Of a stretch of 64,000 nt of DNA, positions 49,780 through 58,030 are shown piece by piece. The notes below the pieces were generated by a model that worked only from the letters and a program-made list of their open reading frames with translations, made no database searches and was not told where the DNA came from. This DNA comes from Pseudophaeobacter sp965641885 (GTDB lineage Bacteria; Pseudomonadota; Alphaproteobacteria; Rhodobacterales; Rhodobacteraceae): the NCBI GenBank assembly GCA_965641885.1, contig OZ282574.1:4588001-4652000 (forward strand), written 5' to 3'. The stretch's first letter is position 1. The number at the start of each line of letters is the position of its first letter. Both the position numbers and the translations under genes were made by a program.

Positions 49780-51459
49780 ATGACTGCCGTGAGCCAAACC
49801 GAAGACGACGCCCCAAAGGGCTACCGCCGCAGCCGTAATTCCGGAACCGGAGTCTTTTCTTTTCTGGCCTGGTGTGTGGCGCTCGCCTGTATCCTGCCGA
49901 TGGTTGCGGTTGGGCTTGCTGCCGTGACGGGTGGCACTGAAACGATCCGGCATCTGGCAGACACAGTGTTGCCCCGCTATGCGCTGACCACCCTTGGCCT
50001 TGTGGCGCTTGTCTCGACTGGCACGCTGATGATTGGTGTGGGTGCCGCTTGGCTGGTCACCATGACCCGGTTTCCGGGCGTACGCATTTTTGAGGTCGCA
50101 CTGATCTTACCACTGGCGTTTCCGGCCTATGTGCTGGCCTATGCCTATACCTATGTTCTCGACCACCCCGGCATCGTTCAGAGCAGCCTGCGACAGGTGA
50201 CAGGCTGGGGGCCACGCGACTATTGGTTCCCCGAGATCCGCTCATTGGGTGGTGCTGCGATGATGCTGGTTCTGGTGCTGTACCCCTATGTCTACCTTCT
50301 GGCGCGGGCCGCATTTCTGCAACAAACCGGCGGCGCGTTTCTGGCGGCGCGGGCGCTGGGGAAAAGTGCATTCGAGGCCTTTTGGCGGGTCAGCCTGCCG
50401 ATGGCGCGCCCGGCCATCGCCTCCGGGGTGTTGCTGGCGGTGATGGAGACCATCGCCGATTTTGGCACGGTCTCCTATTTTGGCGTCCAGACCTTTGCCA
50501 CAGGGATTTATACCAGCTGGTTTTCAATGGGAGACCGCGCCGGGGCGGCGCAGCTGGCCCTGTGCCTTCTCAGCTTTGCGCTGGTGCTGGCGGTGGTCGA
50601 ACGCTCCACACGCGGCAAGGCACGTTATCATCAGGCAGGCAAGCAACATGCCGCGATGGCACCTGCTGATCTCAAAGGCGCGCGTGCGGTTGGGGCCTGG
50701 GTACTCTGTGCTTTGCCGGTTTGTCTGGGCTTTTTGCTGCCGGTCTTTATCTTGTTCAACATGGGGCTGCAGTCCGAACAAAACCTGTTCAGCCGTCGCT
50801 ATGTCGGCTTTTTGCAGAACTCGGTCACTCTGGCCACGCTGGCGGCGTGCCTCACGGTGCTGGCGGCGATCTGTCTTGGGTTTTATCAGCGGCTGCGCCC
50901 AGGTCGGCCTTCGGCGACGGCCGCCTATATGTCACGTTTGGGCTATGCTGTGCCCGGTGGCGTCATCGCGGTGGGGCTGATGGTGCCTTTTGCCGCCTTT
51001 GACAACGCCTTGGACGCCTGGATGCGGGCAAATTTTGAGATCCGGACAGGGCTTTTGATCACCGGCTCGATCTGGCTTTTGGTGGCCGCCTATATGGTGC
51101 GCTTTCTGGCGGCAGCGCTTGGCGCCTATGAAAGCGGTCAGTCCACGGTGCATGCCAATATGGATGCCGCGGCGCGTTCGCTGGGGCAGGGGCCGTTTGG
51201 CATGCTGCGCCGGGTGCATCTGCCGATGCTCACGCCCAGCCTGCTGACCGCGTTGCTCATCGTCTTTGTCGATGTGATGAAAGAGCTGCCAGCGACGCTG
51301 ATCATGCGCCCCTTCAACTATGACACCCTGGCTGTGCAGGCCTATCGGCTGGCCTCGGACGAGCGGCTGGAGGGGGCGGCGGTGCCCTCTCTGGTGATCA
51401 TGGCTGTGGGTCTGCTACCAGTGATCCTGATCTGCCGTCAGGTGGGGCGGCGCCGCTAA
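49780..51459 (+). CDS. fbpB: Ferric iron ABC transporter permease (FbpB/AfuB type)
   Basis: 559 residues: two fused binding-protein-dependent permease halves, about twelve membrane segments. Both EAA loops are visible: AARALGKSAFEAFWRVSLPMARPAI (about 187-211) and AARSLGQGPFGMLRRVHLPMLTPSL (about 466-490). The size and the LPLAFPAYVLAYAYTYVLD helix match FbpB of Fe(3+) importers. No ATPase gene is adjacent; the likely binding protein (fbpA) is 1.7 kb away on the other strand. A weak ribosome site precedes ATG 49780. Confidence 0.9.
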   Translation: MTAVSQTEDDAPKGYRRSRNSGTGVFSFLAWCVALACILPMVAVGLAAVTGGTETIRHLADTVLPRYALTTLGLVALVSTGTLMIGVGAAWLVTMTRFPGVRIFEVALILPLAFPAYVLAYAYTYVLDHPGIVQSSLRQVTGWGPRDYWFPEIRSLGGAAMMLVLVLYPYVYLLARAAFLQQTGGAFLAARALGKSAFEAFWRVSLPMARPAIASGVLLAVMETIADFGTVSYFGVQTFATGIYTSWFSMGDRAGAAQLALCLLSFALVLAVVERSTRGKARYHQAGKQHAAMAPADLKGARAVGAWVLCALPVCLGFLLPVFILFNMGLQSEQNLFSRRYVGFLQNSVTLATLAACLTVLAAICLGFYQRLRPGRPSATAAYMSRLGYAVPGGVIAVGLMVPFAAFDNALDAWMRANFEIRTGLLITGSIWLLVAAYMVRFLAAALGAYESGQSTVHANMDAAARSLGQGPFGMLRRVHLPMLTPSLLTALLIVFVDVMKELPATLIMRPFNYDTLAVQAYRLASDERLEGAAVPSLVIMAVGLLPVILICRQVGRRR

Positions 51460-51510
51460 CGGGGTCTCGGAAGGGCTGATATCAGGACGCTCTGCCTAGG
51501 GCGCCGGGAT

Positions 51511-52377
51511 CTAAGCCGCCCCAGTCCACCAGGCGTCGATTTGGTCGCGGCTGATCTGGTCGCGCGGGCCAAGGGCCACCAGCTGGGTTTCGAGCGCGTC
51601 GCAGCGCTTTGCCTCGACGTTTTGGCCGACAATATGCAGCGCATAGGCGCCGCCAGAGGTGAGAACAAACCCCTTCATACGATAAAGCCCGGCAGGACGC
51701 GCCGCGAGTTTATCTCCCAGCGCGCGCCGGTCCAGCGGGGTGCTGCTTTGGTACTGCCAGGTGGTAAAGGCGGGATGCGCCACGGCTGCGCGCCCCTTGG
51801 GCAGCGGCAGCAGATCAAACAGCAGATCCGCCAGAGGTGTGTCATCCAGCAGCCGCAGCCCCCGTGCGCCGATTTGCACCAGTTGCGCCCGCAGGGCGTC
51901 GGGCAGTGTCTCGGTTTTGGTCACCAGAACCAGATCGGCGCTGTTGATCTGTTGCCGTACCAGTGCCGCCTGGGCTGGATCCGCCAAAAGCGCGGCGGCG
52001 TTCTGGGCATCCACCAGCGAGACAATGCCGCCATAGCTGAGCTCGGGCATGTTCTGGATGGTCTGTGCAATGGCTGCCGGATCTGAGATGCCGCTGGCCT
52101 CGATTAGGAGATGATCCGGGCGGTCGGGCTGTAGCGCAATGCGGTGCAGCGCCATTTGCAAATCCTGTCCCATGCTGCAGCAGACGCAGCCATTGGTCAG
52201 CGCCAGGGTGCCGCCCTCTTCGGACTGGATCAGGGCATCGTCAATATTGACGGCGCCAAAATCATTGACTACCACCATCAGTTTGAGGCCGTGATCCTCG
52301 GCCAGCAGGCGGTTGATCAATGTGGTCTTGCCAGCGCCAAGATAGCCGCTGAGCACAGTCACAGGCAGGCGCATCAT
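51511..52377 (-). CDS. COG0523/CobW-type GTPase
   Basis: 288 residues from ATG 52377 (an opening to 52404 adds MHFHFEQRP). G3E-family P-loop GTPase with GYLGAGKTT (11-19), VNDFGAVNID, the CxCC metal site in NGCVCCS, the E/D of LLIEASGISDP and the TK of LVTKTE. The C-terminal CobW domain ends the protein; its last 15 residues contain a DNA-encoded duplication (RDQIS RDQID). COG0523 proteins deliver Zn, Co or other metals. The gene faces fbpB convergently and is 106 bases from a GNAT gene. Confidence 0.9.
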   Translation of the reverse strand: MMRLPVTVLSGYLGAGKTTLINRLLAEDHGLKLMVVVNDFGAVNIDDALIQSEEGGTLALTNGCVCCSMGQDLQMALHRIALQPDRPDHLLIEASGISDPAAIAQTIQNMPELSYGGIVSLVDAQNAAALLADPAQAALVRQQINSADLVLVTKTETLPDALRAQLVQIGARGLRLLDDTPLADLLFDLLPLPKGRAAVAHPAFTTWQYQSSTPLDRRALGDKLAARPAGLYRMKGFVLTSGGAYALHIVGQNVEAKRCDALETQLVALGPRDQISRDQIDAWWTGAA

Positions 52378-52482
52378 CGGGCGCTGCTCAAAATGGAAAT
52401 GCATTGACTGTTGATCATTTCGGCCCGCGCCCCCTTTGTCTTTGCGTGACTTTAGGCACTGGGACTGCAGCGGTCCAGCCCG

Positions 52483-53010
52483 TTAGATCAGGGCTTTATA
52501 GAGGAAGGTGGTTGGCTCAAACCGCTGCGTGCTGGGATGGCGGCAGAACCCGGGCACTGATCCCGCAACCTGATAGCCGAGGCTTTCATACAGCAGCTGT
52601 GAGGGGTCCCCAGACCGCGTGTCCAGCAACAGGAGTGTTTTGCCCAGATGCCGCGCTTTGGCTTCCAGCTGTTGCATCAGGGCGCGCCCCAGCCCGGTAC
52701 GGCGGGCAGTTGGGTGGACCAAAAGCTTGCCGACATCGGCGCGGTGGGGCTGGTTGGGGGGCAATGCCAGCCCCAGCTGCACCGTGCCCTGTAGCTGCCC
52801 GTTGAGGAAGGCGCCAAACAGCAGAACATCACCGCGTTGCACAGCACCAAACACCTTTTTCTGCCAAAAACTGGCCGCCTCTTCGGGGGGGAACGGCAGG
52901 ATAAAGCCAACACTGGCCCCGGCCTCTACTGTTTTGACCAAAATATCGGTGAGCGCTGCAAGGTGCTCCTGCAGGTCATCACCGGAGAGCTGGCGAATTT
53001 GGGCTGACAT
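52483..53010 (-). CDS. GNAT family N-acetyltransferase
   Basis: 175 residues. GNAT motif A is VGKLLVHPTARRTGLGRALM (about 90-109), with the Q/RxxGxG/A acetyl-CoA loop as RRTGLG. Motif B is LYESLGYQVAGSVPGF near the C-terminus. Similar proteins are tabtoxin- or phosphinothricin-type acetyltransferase-like; the substrate is unknown. The start at 53010 has GGAG 8 bases upstream and is preferred over 53037. It is on the same strand as the COG0523 gene, 105 bases before it. Confidence 0.87.
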   Translation of the reverse strand: MSAQIRQLSGDDLQEHLAALTDILVKTVEAGASVGFILPFPPEEAASFWQKKVFGAVQRGDVLLFGAFLNGQLQGTVQLGLALPPNQPHRADVGKLLVHPTARRTGLGRALMQQLEAKARHLGKTLLLLDTRSGDPSQLLYESLGYQVAGSVPGFCRHPSTQRFEPTTFLYKALI

Positions 53011-53084
53011 GGGCAATGCTCCGCGAAAAATACTCATGGAAATCTAGCAACAGCAATTGCGATGCGAAACCACAAGACGCAGAA

Positions 53085-53108
53085 AAGGCGCGAGTTTCCC
53101 CGCGCCTT
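53085..53108 (-). terminator. Terminator of fbpA
   Basis: AAGGCGCG and CGCGCCTT form a perfect 8-bp stem; on the minus strand TTTTC follows. It lies 36 bases after the fbpA stop codon. Confidence 0.85.
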
Positions 53109-53143
53109 GCCTGAAATTCATGCAGTTACTGTGACGCGCAGGA

Positions 53144-54160
53144 TTACTCCCAGCCCGCCTCGTTAAAGATTTTTTGCGCTGTGGGGATGTTCTTGGCAAC
53201 CTCAGAGAGATTGACATCATCGGGCTTGAAGCTGCCCAGAGCGGCGATGCTTGGGGCCAGACCAACGCCGGGGACGGCGGGGAATTCGTCATTGCCGACC
53301 GAGAAATACTGCTGCGCCTGATCAGAGGCGAGGTATTCTAGGAACTTCACAGCGTTGTCGCGGTTTGGCGCATGGGCTGCAACGCCGCCACCAGAGAGGT
53401 TCATATGCGCGCCTTCGGCGTTCTGCGACGGGAAGATCCAGCCAATCATATCACGCTCAGCGGACAGGCCTTTGACCTCTTTGCGGATCGAACGGGCAAA
53501 GTAATAGCTGTTGGCGACCGAGATTTCGCATTCGCCGGAAATGATGCCGCGCAGCTGGTCGGTGTCACCGCCCTGGGGGGCACGCGCCATGTTGGCAACC
53601 ATTCCGGTGGCCCATTCCTTGGCTTTTTCAGCACCGTGGTGGGTGACGATCGAGGCCAGCAGGGTCTGGTTGTAGGTGTTGGTCGAAGAGCGGATGCAGA
53701 CCAGGCCTTTGTAGGCGGGATCGGCCAGCTCCAGATAGGTGCGTGGCGGGTTGGCGACATCGGCCTTGTCATAAAAGATGATGCGGGCGCGCTGCGAGAA
53801 GCCAAACCACTGGTTGTCTTCGTCCTGCAGGTAGCTGGGAATGTTGTTTTCCAGCACGGCGCTCTCGATGGGCTGGAGAATGCCAGCATCTTTGGCGCGG
53901 GCCAGGCGAGAGGTATCTACAGTCAACAAAATATCAGCAGGCGAGTTGGCACCTTCAGCGGACATCCGGGCGATCAGCTCATCTGCCTTGCCTTCGATCC
54001 GGTTAATGGTGATGCCGGTGGCCTCTTCGAAATCAGAGTAGAGACGTTCGTCGGTGTCGTAGTGACGCGAAGAATAGAGGTTCAGCTCACCTTCGGCAGC
54101 GGCAGAGGTTGCGAGAGCGGCGACAAGGCTGCCTGCGAGGATTGTGGTAGCTTTCAACAT
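53144..54160 (-). CDS. fbpA: Ferric iron ABC transporter, substrate-binding protein (FbpA/FutA type)
   Basis: 338 residues with a signal peptide (about 1-22, ending AAA). The mature start GELNLYSSRHYDTDERLYSD (24-43) and TGITINRIEGKADELIARM are hallmarks of Fe(3+)-binding periplasmic proteins. The iron-coordinating tyrosines lie in VANSYYFARSI (about 218-228), with one more tyrosine near YSSRHY. It is separated from the permease by two unrelated genes and is on the opposite strand. A candidate iron operator covers its promoter. Confidence 0.93.
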   Translation of the reverse strand: MLKATTILAGSLVAALATSAAAEGELNLYSSRHYDTDERLYSDFEEATGITINRIEGKADELIARMSAEGANSPADILLTVDTSRLARAKDAGILQPIESAVLENNIPSYLQDEDNQWFGFSQRARIIFYDKADVANPPRTYLELADPAYKGLVCIRSSTNTYNQTLLASIVTHHGAEKAKEWATGMVANMARAPQGGDTDQLRGIISGECEISVANSYYFARSIRKEVKGLSAERDMIGWIFPSQNAEGAHMNLSGGGVAAHAPNRDNAVKFLEYLASDQAQQYFSVGNDEFPAVPGVGLAPSIAALGSFKPDDVNLSEVAKNIPTAQKIFNEAGWE

Positions 54161-54194
54161 AGTGATTCCGATCTACAATTTACGTGCGTAGTTT

Positions 54195-54211
54195 CTGACT
54201 TATTTAGTCAG
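54195..54211 (-). promoter_or_regulatory. IscR-like iron operator before fbpA
   Basis: CTGACTTATTTAGTCAG: perfect 6-bp arms CTGACT/AGTCAG around TATTT, 35-51 bases upstream of the fbpA start. GACT-N5-AGTC is the core of the type 1 IscR motif known from E. coli and of a similar iron-linked motif proposed in Rhodobacterales. It overlaps the probable -10 region (minus strand: TTGAGT at about 54229 and TAAATA). A half site CTGACT recurs at 54244-54249. Confidence 0.65.
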
Positions 54212-54274
54212 TTATAGAAAAAAACACTCAAGGGAAATAGAAACTGACTAAAACCATCGGAAAAAGGCGTGTGA

Positions 54275-54310
54275 CTCCAACTGGCTTCCGCTGGCTCCAA
54301 CTGGCTCCCG
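54275..54310. repeat. 20-bp-period tandem duplication between fbpA and rpmJ
   Basis: CTCCAACTGGCTTCCG (54275-54290) and CTCCAACTGGCTCCCG (54295-54310) differ at one base and are spaced by CTGG, giving a period of 20. The segment 54161-54400 holds the fbpA regulatory region, this repeat and nothing else I can assign. Confidence 0.8.
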
Positions 54311-54400
54311 CGTCAAAACTGGCGCCTGCGGCAAACCGGGGCGCGATGGGAAATACCGGCAGCTTTGGTGTCGGCTCAAAACCTTTGCGCTGAAAACACA

Positions 54401-54427
54401 AAAAAACCGCACCCGAGGATGCGGCCT
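54401..54427 (-). terminator. Terminator of rpmJ
   Basis: On the minus strand the hairpin CCGCATCC/GGGTGCGG (one wobble pair) is followed by TTTTTTT. It lies 25 bases after the rpmJ stop. Confidence 0.85.
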
Positions 54428-54452
54428 TTTCATTTAGAGCGAGATCTTAGTC

Positions 54453-54578
54453 TCAGCCCTGACGTGCTTTGAAGCGCGGCTGTGTTTTGTTGATCACATA
54501 GACGCGGCCCTTGCGACGCACAATGCGGCAATCACGGTGCCGGTTCTTGAGCGAGCGGAGCGAATTCTTGACTTTCAT
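54453..54578 (-). CDS. rpmJ: 50S ribosomal protein L36
   Basis: 41 residues, the longer zinc-free paralogue of L36 with sequence MKVKNSLRSLKNRHRDCRIV at the start and ending PRFKARQG. The C+ form has four cysteines/histidines for zinc; here only one Cys (C18) and one His (H14) are left, so this is the C- type. ATG 54578 follows AGGAG; a preceding in-frame ATG at 54584 is too close to that site. It is alone on its strand between fbpA and the tRNA gene, with its own terminator. Confidence 0.96.
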   Translation of the reverse strand: MKVKNSLRSLKNRHRDCRIVRRKGRVYVINKTQPRFKARQG

Positions 54579-54658
54579 AGTCATTCTCCTGTTCTGCGGC
54601 GCGAACCAGCGCCTGGGTTTGCGGACGTTTCGACCAAATGGCCAAAACAATGAATTCA

Positions 54659-54733
54659 TGGTGGGCACTACAAGGTTCGAACTTGTGACCCCTTCGATGT
54701 CAACGAAGTGCTCTACCGCTGAGCTAAGCGCCC
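54659..54733 (-). tRNA. tRNA-Val (anticodon GAC)
   Basis: 75 bases read on the minus strand. The 7-bp acceptor stem GGGCGCT/AGTGCCC (one G-U), D-arm with AGCTCAGCGGTAGAGC, anticodon stem CTTCG/CGAAG with loop TTGACAT (anticodon GAC), T-arm with GTTCGAAC and an encoded ACCA end are all present. The promoter side is at 54734 and above. The rpmJ gene follows downstream on the same strand. Confidence 0.96.
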
Positions 54734-54891
54734 ATGAAACCCTTGCGACCTCTTGCCCCAAAAACGATTGGGACGGGCAAAGCCGCGCCGGTGAAGGGGT
54801 CTATAATCAGAGTCGCGAAGGGGCGCAAGAGCTTTTGGCTATAGAATTTTCGCTCTATGGTGATTTCAGGAAACCAAGGGCAGAAGCACCT

Positions 54892-55752
54892 ATGTCAAAG
54901 CACGCATTTTCCGTCAGTATGCCAGAAAACCTTACCTCACCGGTGGTTTTTGCCTCGCCGCATAGCGGTTCTGACTACGATTCTGCCTTTTTGCAGGCTT
55001 CGATTCTCGACGGTCAGCAGATTCGCAGTTCCGAAGATGCCTTTGTGGATCAGCTGTTTGCCGATGTTCCCAGATTCGGCGCTCCCTTGCTGGCGGCGGT
55101 GAAGCCGCGCGCTTTTCTGGATCTCAACCGGGCAACGGAAGAGCTGGATCCGGCGCTGATTGAAGATGTTCCACGCCGGAGCCAGAACCCGCGGGTGGCG
55201 TCCGGGCTTGGGGTGATTCCCCGCGTGGTGGCCAATGGCCGCGCCATTTACCGGGGTAAGTTGCCAAGACAGGAAGCGCAGCGGCGGATCAGCCAGTTCT
55301 GGCATCCCTATCACGATGCCTTGCAGGGTTTGCTCACGCAGGCACAAGATAAATTTGGACAAGCAGTGCTGGTCGATTGTCACTCGATGCCGCATGAAGC
55401 CATCGCGACAATGCCCGCGCGCCACACCGATCTGCCCGAGGTGGTTTTGGGCGACAGGTTTGGCTCTTCGGCGGCGGCGGCGGTGATGGACCGGATCGAG
55501 GCCGCCTTTGTCAGGGCCGGATTGCGGGTTGTGCGCAACGCGCCTTTTGCCGGCGCCTATATCACCCAGACCTATGGCCGCCCGTCGCGCGGCCAGCACG
55601 CGGTACAGGTGGAAATTGATCGCTCTCTTTATATGGACGAGGCCCGGGTGCGGCCAAACAGCGATTTTTTCGCCTTTAAAGAGCTGCTGGGGCAGGTAGC
55701 GGCTGAAATCGCCCTGATGGACCAGGAGGAGGTGCCCCTGGCTGCAGAGTAG
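54892..55752 (+). CDS. N-formylglutamate amidohydrolase family protein
   Basis: 286 residues. Family blocks are VVFASPHSGSDY (20-31), DLNRATEELDP, IPRVVANGRAIYRG, VDCHSMPHEA and APFAGAYITQTYGRPSRGQHAVQVEIDR (within 219-246). The HSG, H and E residues are typical metal ligands of the HutG-like (COG3741) family, which removes formyl from N-formylglutamate in histidine breakdown. No other hut genes are near, so the actual substrate may differ. Start 54892 is chosen because the larger open frame runs back over the tRNA gene. The stop codon lies in a 16-bp-period duplication. Confidence 0.88.
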   Translation: MSKHAFSVSMPENLTSPVVFASPHSGSDYDSAFLQASILDGQQIRSSEDAFVDQLFADVPRFGAPLLAAVKPRAFLDLNRATEELDPALIEDVPRRSQNPRVASGLGVIPRVVANGRAIYRGKLPRQEAQRRISQFWHPYHDALQGLLTQAQDKFGQAVLVDCHSMPHEAIATMPARHTDLPEVVLGDRFGSSAAAAVMDRIEAAFVRAGLRVVRNAPFAGAYITQTYGRPSRGQHAVQVEIDRSLYMDEARVRPNSDFFAFKELLGQVAAEIALMDQEEVPLAAE

Positions 55753-55775
55753 ACTGGCCGGGCCATAGACTGGCC
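55750..55775. repeat. 16-bp-period duplication at the stop codon of the amidohydrolase gene
   Basis: TAGACTGGCC is present at 55750-55759 and 55766-55775 (period 16). The first TAG is the stop codon of the amidohydrolase gene. Confidence 0.85.
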
Positions 55776-55805
55776 ACCGGGTAGCGCGGATTTTCGGCGG
55801 CATCG

Positions 55806-57059
55806 CTAGCGCAGGGCGCGGCCCTTGAGGATGGCGCTGTCGCCGAATTTTTTGCGAATGGCGTCTGTGGCGCGCTCGGCCTGGGCCCGTTTGCCAGCCT
55901 CAGGATCCAAGAGGTCGCCACTGCTGTCGGCCTGCGATTCCGGCACCAGATCAGAAATCCCGCAGCCCAACAGGCGATAGGCGCCCTGATCGCCGACCTG
56001 ATCCAGCAGCGCCCGGCTCTGGCGGTAGATGATGTCGGCCAGCTGGGTGGGGCTATGCAGCGAAATACGCCGGGTCAGCGCCGAGTGATTTGCCCGCTTC
56101 AGTTTCAGCGTCACCACCCTTCCGGCCATGGCTTTGGCCTTGGCGCGATCGGCGACCTGCTCGGCCAGTCGCCAGAGGTGGCCGTCCAGCACGTCCAGAC
56201 TGGCGGTGTCCTCCATAAACGTGGTCTCTTTGGAGATTGATTTTACCGGTGCGTTGGCAGAGACGCGGCGGCGGTCCTCGCCGCGCGCCAGGTGCCACAA
56301 CCGCTCGCCGGTGCCGCCAAAGCGGATGTTGAGGTCTTGCCGCTCCCAGCGCAACAGATCGGCAAAGGTGCGAATGCCGGCCTTTTCCAGCGAGGCCTGT
56401 GCCGCAGGGCCAATGCCCCAGATCAACCCTACCGGTTTGTCGCGTAAAAAGTCACTGGTCTCGGCCTTGCCGATCACTGAAAAGCCGCGCGGTTTGTCCA
56501 GATCAGACGCCACCTTGGCCAGGAATTTATTGTGCGACAGCCCGATGGAGCCGGTGATGCCCTGCTCGTCTTTCATGCGTTTGACCAGCCGTGCCAGCAT
56601 CACCGCAGGCGGGCAGCCATGCAGTTTTTCGGTGCCGGACAGATCCATAAAAGCCTCGTCGAGCGACAGCGGCTCAATTTCCGGCGTCAGCTCGTTCATC
56701 AGGGCGCGCACCGCCCGGCTGACCTCGACATAGGCCGACATGCGCGGTTTGATCACCACCGCATCGGGGCAGAGTTTCAGGGCCTGAAACATCGGCATCG
56801 CTGAGCGCACGCCCCGAATGCGCGCCACATAGCAGGCGGTGGAGACGACGCCGCGTTTGCCACCGCCGATGATCACCGGTTTGCTGGCCAATTCGGGATT
56901 GTCGCGTTTTTCAACGCTGGCATAGAAGGCGTCGCAGTCCATATGCGCGATGTGCAAGGAAAACAGTTCGGCATGCTGCTTGATGCGCGGGCTGCCGCAG
57001 TTGGGGCAGCGCCGCGTTGGCGGTATCTGACTAAGGCAATCTCGGCATAGGGCTTGCAT
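55806..57059 (-). CDS. dinB: DNA polymerase IV with an N-terminal zinc ribbon
   Basis: 417 residues, Y-family polymerase. MDCDAFYASVEKRDNPELAS (40-59), VVSTACYVARIRGVRSAMP, LSLDEAFMDLSG (catalytic DE) and the HhH region GIGPAAQASLEKAGIRTFADL are all present; the little-finger domain follows (about 275-390). The first 25 residues carry C5-x2-C8 and C18-x2-C21, a zinc ribbon seen in one class of alphaproteobacterial DinB. It copies damaged templates. It stands alone, convergent with the amidohydrolase gene. The C-terminus ILKGRALR is not a standard clamp motif. Confidence 0.93.
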   Translation of the reverse strand: MQALCRDCLSQIPPTRRCPNCGSPRIKQHAELFSLHIAHMDCDAFYASVEKRDNPELASKPVIIGGGKRGVVSTACYVARIRGVRSAMPMFQALKLCPDAVVIKPRMSAYVEVSRAVRALMNELTPEIEPLSLDEAFMDLSGTEKLHGCPPAVMLARLVKRMKDEQGITGSIGLSHNKFLAKVASDLDKPRGFSVIGKAETSDFLRDKPVGLIWGIGPAAQASLEKAGIRTFADLLRWERQDLNIRFGGTGERLWHLARGEDRRRVSANAPVKSISKETTFMEDTASLDVLDGHLWRLAEQVADRAKAKAMAGRVVTLKLKRANHSALTRRISLHSPTQLADIIYRQSRALLDQVGDQGAYRLLGCGISDLVPESQADSSGDLLDPEAGKRAQAERATDAIRKKFGDSAILKGRALR

Positions 57060-57158
57060 GGGGGGACGGGAGCTATATCTGTTTGCGGGGGCTTGGCTGC
57101 ATTTTACGCGCCGTGCTTTGAATTGTCTGTAGGGCTTGCAACAATCAAGTGATGTAAC

Positions 57159-57566
57159 ATGTCTTTTTCCGGTGCAAAACTGGCTCTGTTCCTGGGGCGC
57201 GATCTTTTGGTCATCAAACGCGATGACAAGCCGGATATCCCCTATCCGGGCTATTGGGATCTGCCGGGCGGCGGCCGCGAAGGAGGCGAAAGCCCGGAAG
57301 ACTGCGCGCTGCGCGAAACGTTTGAAGAAGTCAGCCTTTTGATCCCCAAGGCGGATCTTACCTGGTCAAAAAGCTATCAGCGGGCACGGGGAGTTGTCTG
57401 GTTTTTTGTCAGCCACCAGCCGCCCGATCTGGTGGCGCAGGTGAAGCTGGGGTCGGAAGGTCAGTGCTGGCAGTTGATGGATCCGCGAGACTACTGCGCC
57501 CATGACCGTGCGGTGCCGCATTTTGCCGAACAGTTGCGGCACTATCTGGATCATGTGCAGGGGTGA
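57159..57566 (+). CDS. Nudix hydrolase
   Basis: 135 residues. The Nudix box runs GGREGGESPEDCALRETFEE (38-57 region), matching Gx5Ex7REUxEExGU with Ser in place of the last Gly. YPGYWDLPGG precedes it, the usual start of the metal-binding loop. Substrate is a nucleoside diphosphate derivative of unknown kind. ATG 57159 lies after a short leader with TGTAACA; no strong ribosome site is seen. It diverges from dinB, and its 3' flank has a 15-bp tandem repeat. Confidence 0.9.
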   Translation: MSFSGAKLALFLGRDLLVIKRDDKPDIPYPGYWDLPGGGREGGESPEDCALRETFEEVSLLIPKADLTWSKSYQRARGVVWFFVSHQPPDLVAQVKLGSEGQCWQLMDPRDYCAHDRAVPHFAEQLRHYLDHVQG

Positions 57567-57584
57567 CAGCCAACGGCGGTTTTG

Positions 57585-57629
57585 CCACCGATAAAGGGAC
57601 CACTGCTAAAATGACCACTGATAAAACGG
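57585..57629. repeat. Three 15-bp degenerate tandem repeats downstream of the Nudix gene
   Basis: Units CCACCGATAAAGGGA (57585-57599), CCACTGCTAAAATGA (57600-57614) and CCACTGATAAAACGG (57615-57629) begin 18 bases past the Nudix stop codon. Confidence 0.75.
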
Positions 57630-57642
57630 CGCGCTGGGGGTG

Positions 57643-57670
57643 AAAAAATTCCCCCGCTCGGTGGCGGGGG
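57643..57670 (-). terminator. Orphan minus-strand terminator in the gap before pyrF
   Basis: On the minus strand CCCCCGC-CACCGA-GCGGGGG (57651-57670) is followed by AATTTTTT (57643-57650). The plus strand has a second GGGGG at 57636-57640 that could compete. No annotated minus-strand gene ends within 400 bases, so it marks an unassigned transcript 3' end. A second hairpin GACGAAC/GTTCGTC lies at 57677-57703. Confidence 0.7.
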
Positions 57671-57977
57671 CAGGAAGACGAACCTCAGGAAGAGGAGTTC
57701 GTCAGGGGAGTGTCTCTTAGATAGAATCACCGATCTTGCTGGTTTTCGCAAATTGCATCGTTCATCTCTATGGGCGCTAAACCGCCGCCTGTGGTTTTCG
57801 CGTCACGTGACGATTTGGCACAAAGATGCAGTCTGGGTGTGGTTTATCATCTGAATACATGAGTTTGACGTAGGGGCAGGCGGCGTGCGGTTGATTTTTC
57901 CGCGCGAAAAACGACCTGCGCAAAAGGTTAATTTTTTGATTAACCTTTTGGTAAGCAGTTAGGTGAAACTGCTGCAA
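57643..57977 (-). ncRNA. Candidate small RNA or short mRNA ending at the orphan terminator
   Basis: A minus-strand transcript of about 100-340 bases is implied by the terminator at 57643-57670. It would carry the hairpin at 57677-57703. A 27-codon ORF (start ATG 57860, stop 57777) has no ribosome site; a TTG at 57977 would extend it to 66 codons. Neither looks convincing, so a structured RNA is as likely as a peptide. No promoter was found. Confidence 0.3.
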
Positions 57978-58030
57978 CTGCCTATTTTACGGGAAAAAGG
58001 CGCGAAAATTGCGAATTTTCCCGTAAAATA
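57921..58030. repeat. Three perfect inverted repeats between the candidate RNA and pyrF
   Basis: CAAAAGGTTAAT/ATTAACCTTTTG (57921-57932, 57939-57950; 12-bp arms), AGCAGTT/AACTGCT (57954-57960, 57967-57973) and TATTTTACGGGAAAA/TTTTCCCGTAAAATA (57983-57997, 58016-58030; 15-bp arms) lie in a row. The last is 34 bases after the pyrF stop and could act as its terminator, although no T run follows. The whole gap 57567-58063 has no convincing gene. Confidence 0.75.

Noticed and set aside
54511..54891. N-terminal extension of the amidohydrolase gene
   Set aside because: The frame runs back across the tRNA-Val gene and part of rpmJ; the translation has no family similarity there.
57928..57945. Possible CtrA site TTAA-N-TTAACC in the gap before pyrF
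   Set aside because: The spacing between the two TTAA parts is 8, not 7, and the match is explained by the perfect inverted repeat.
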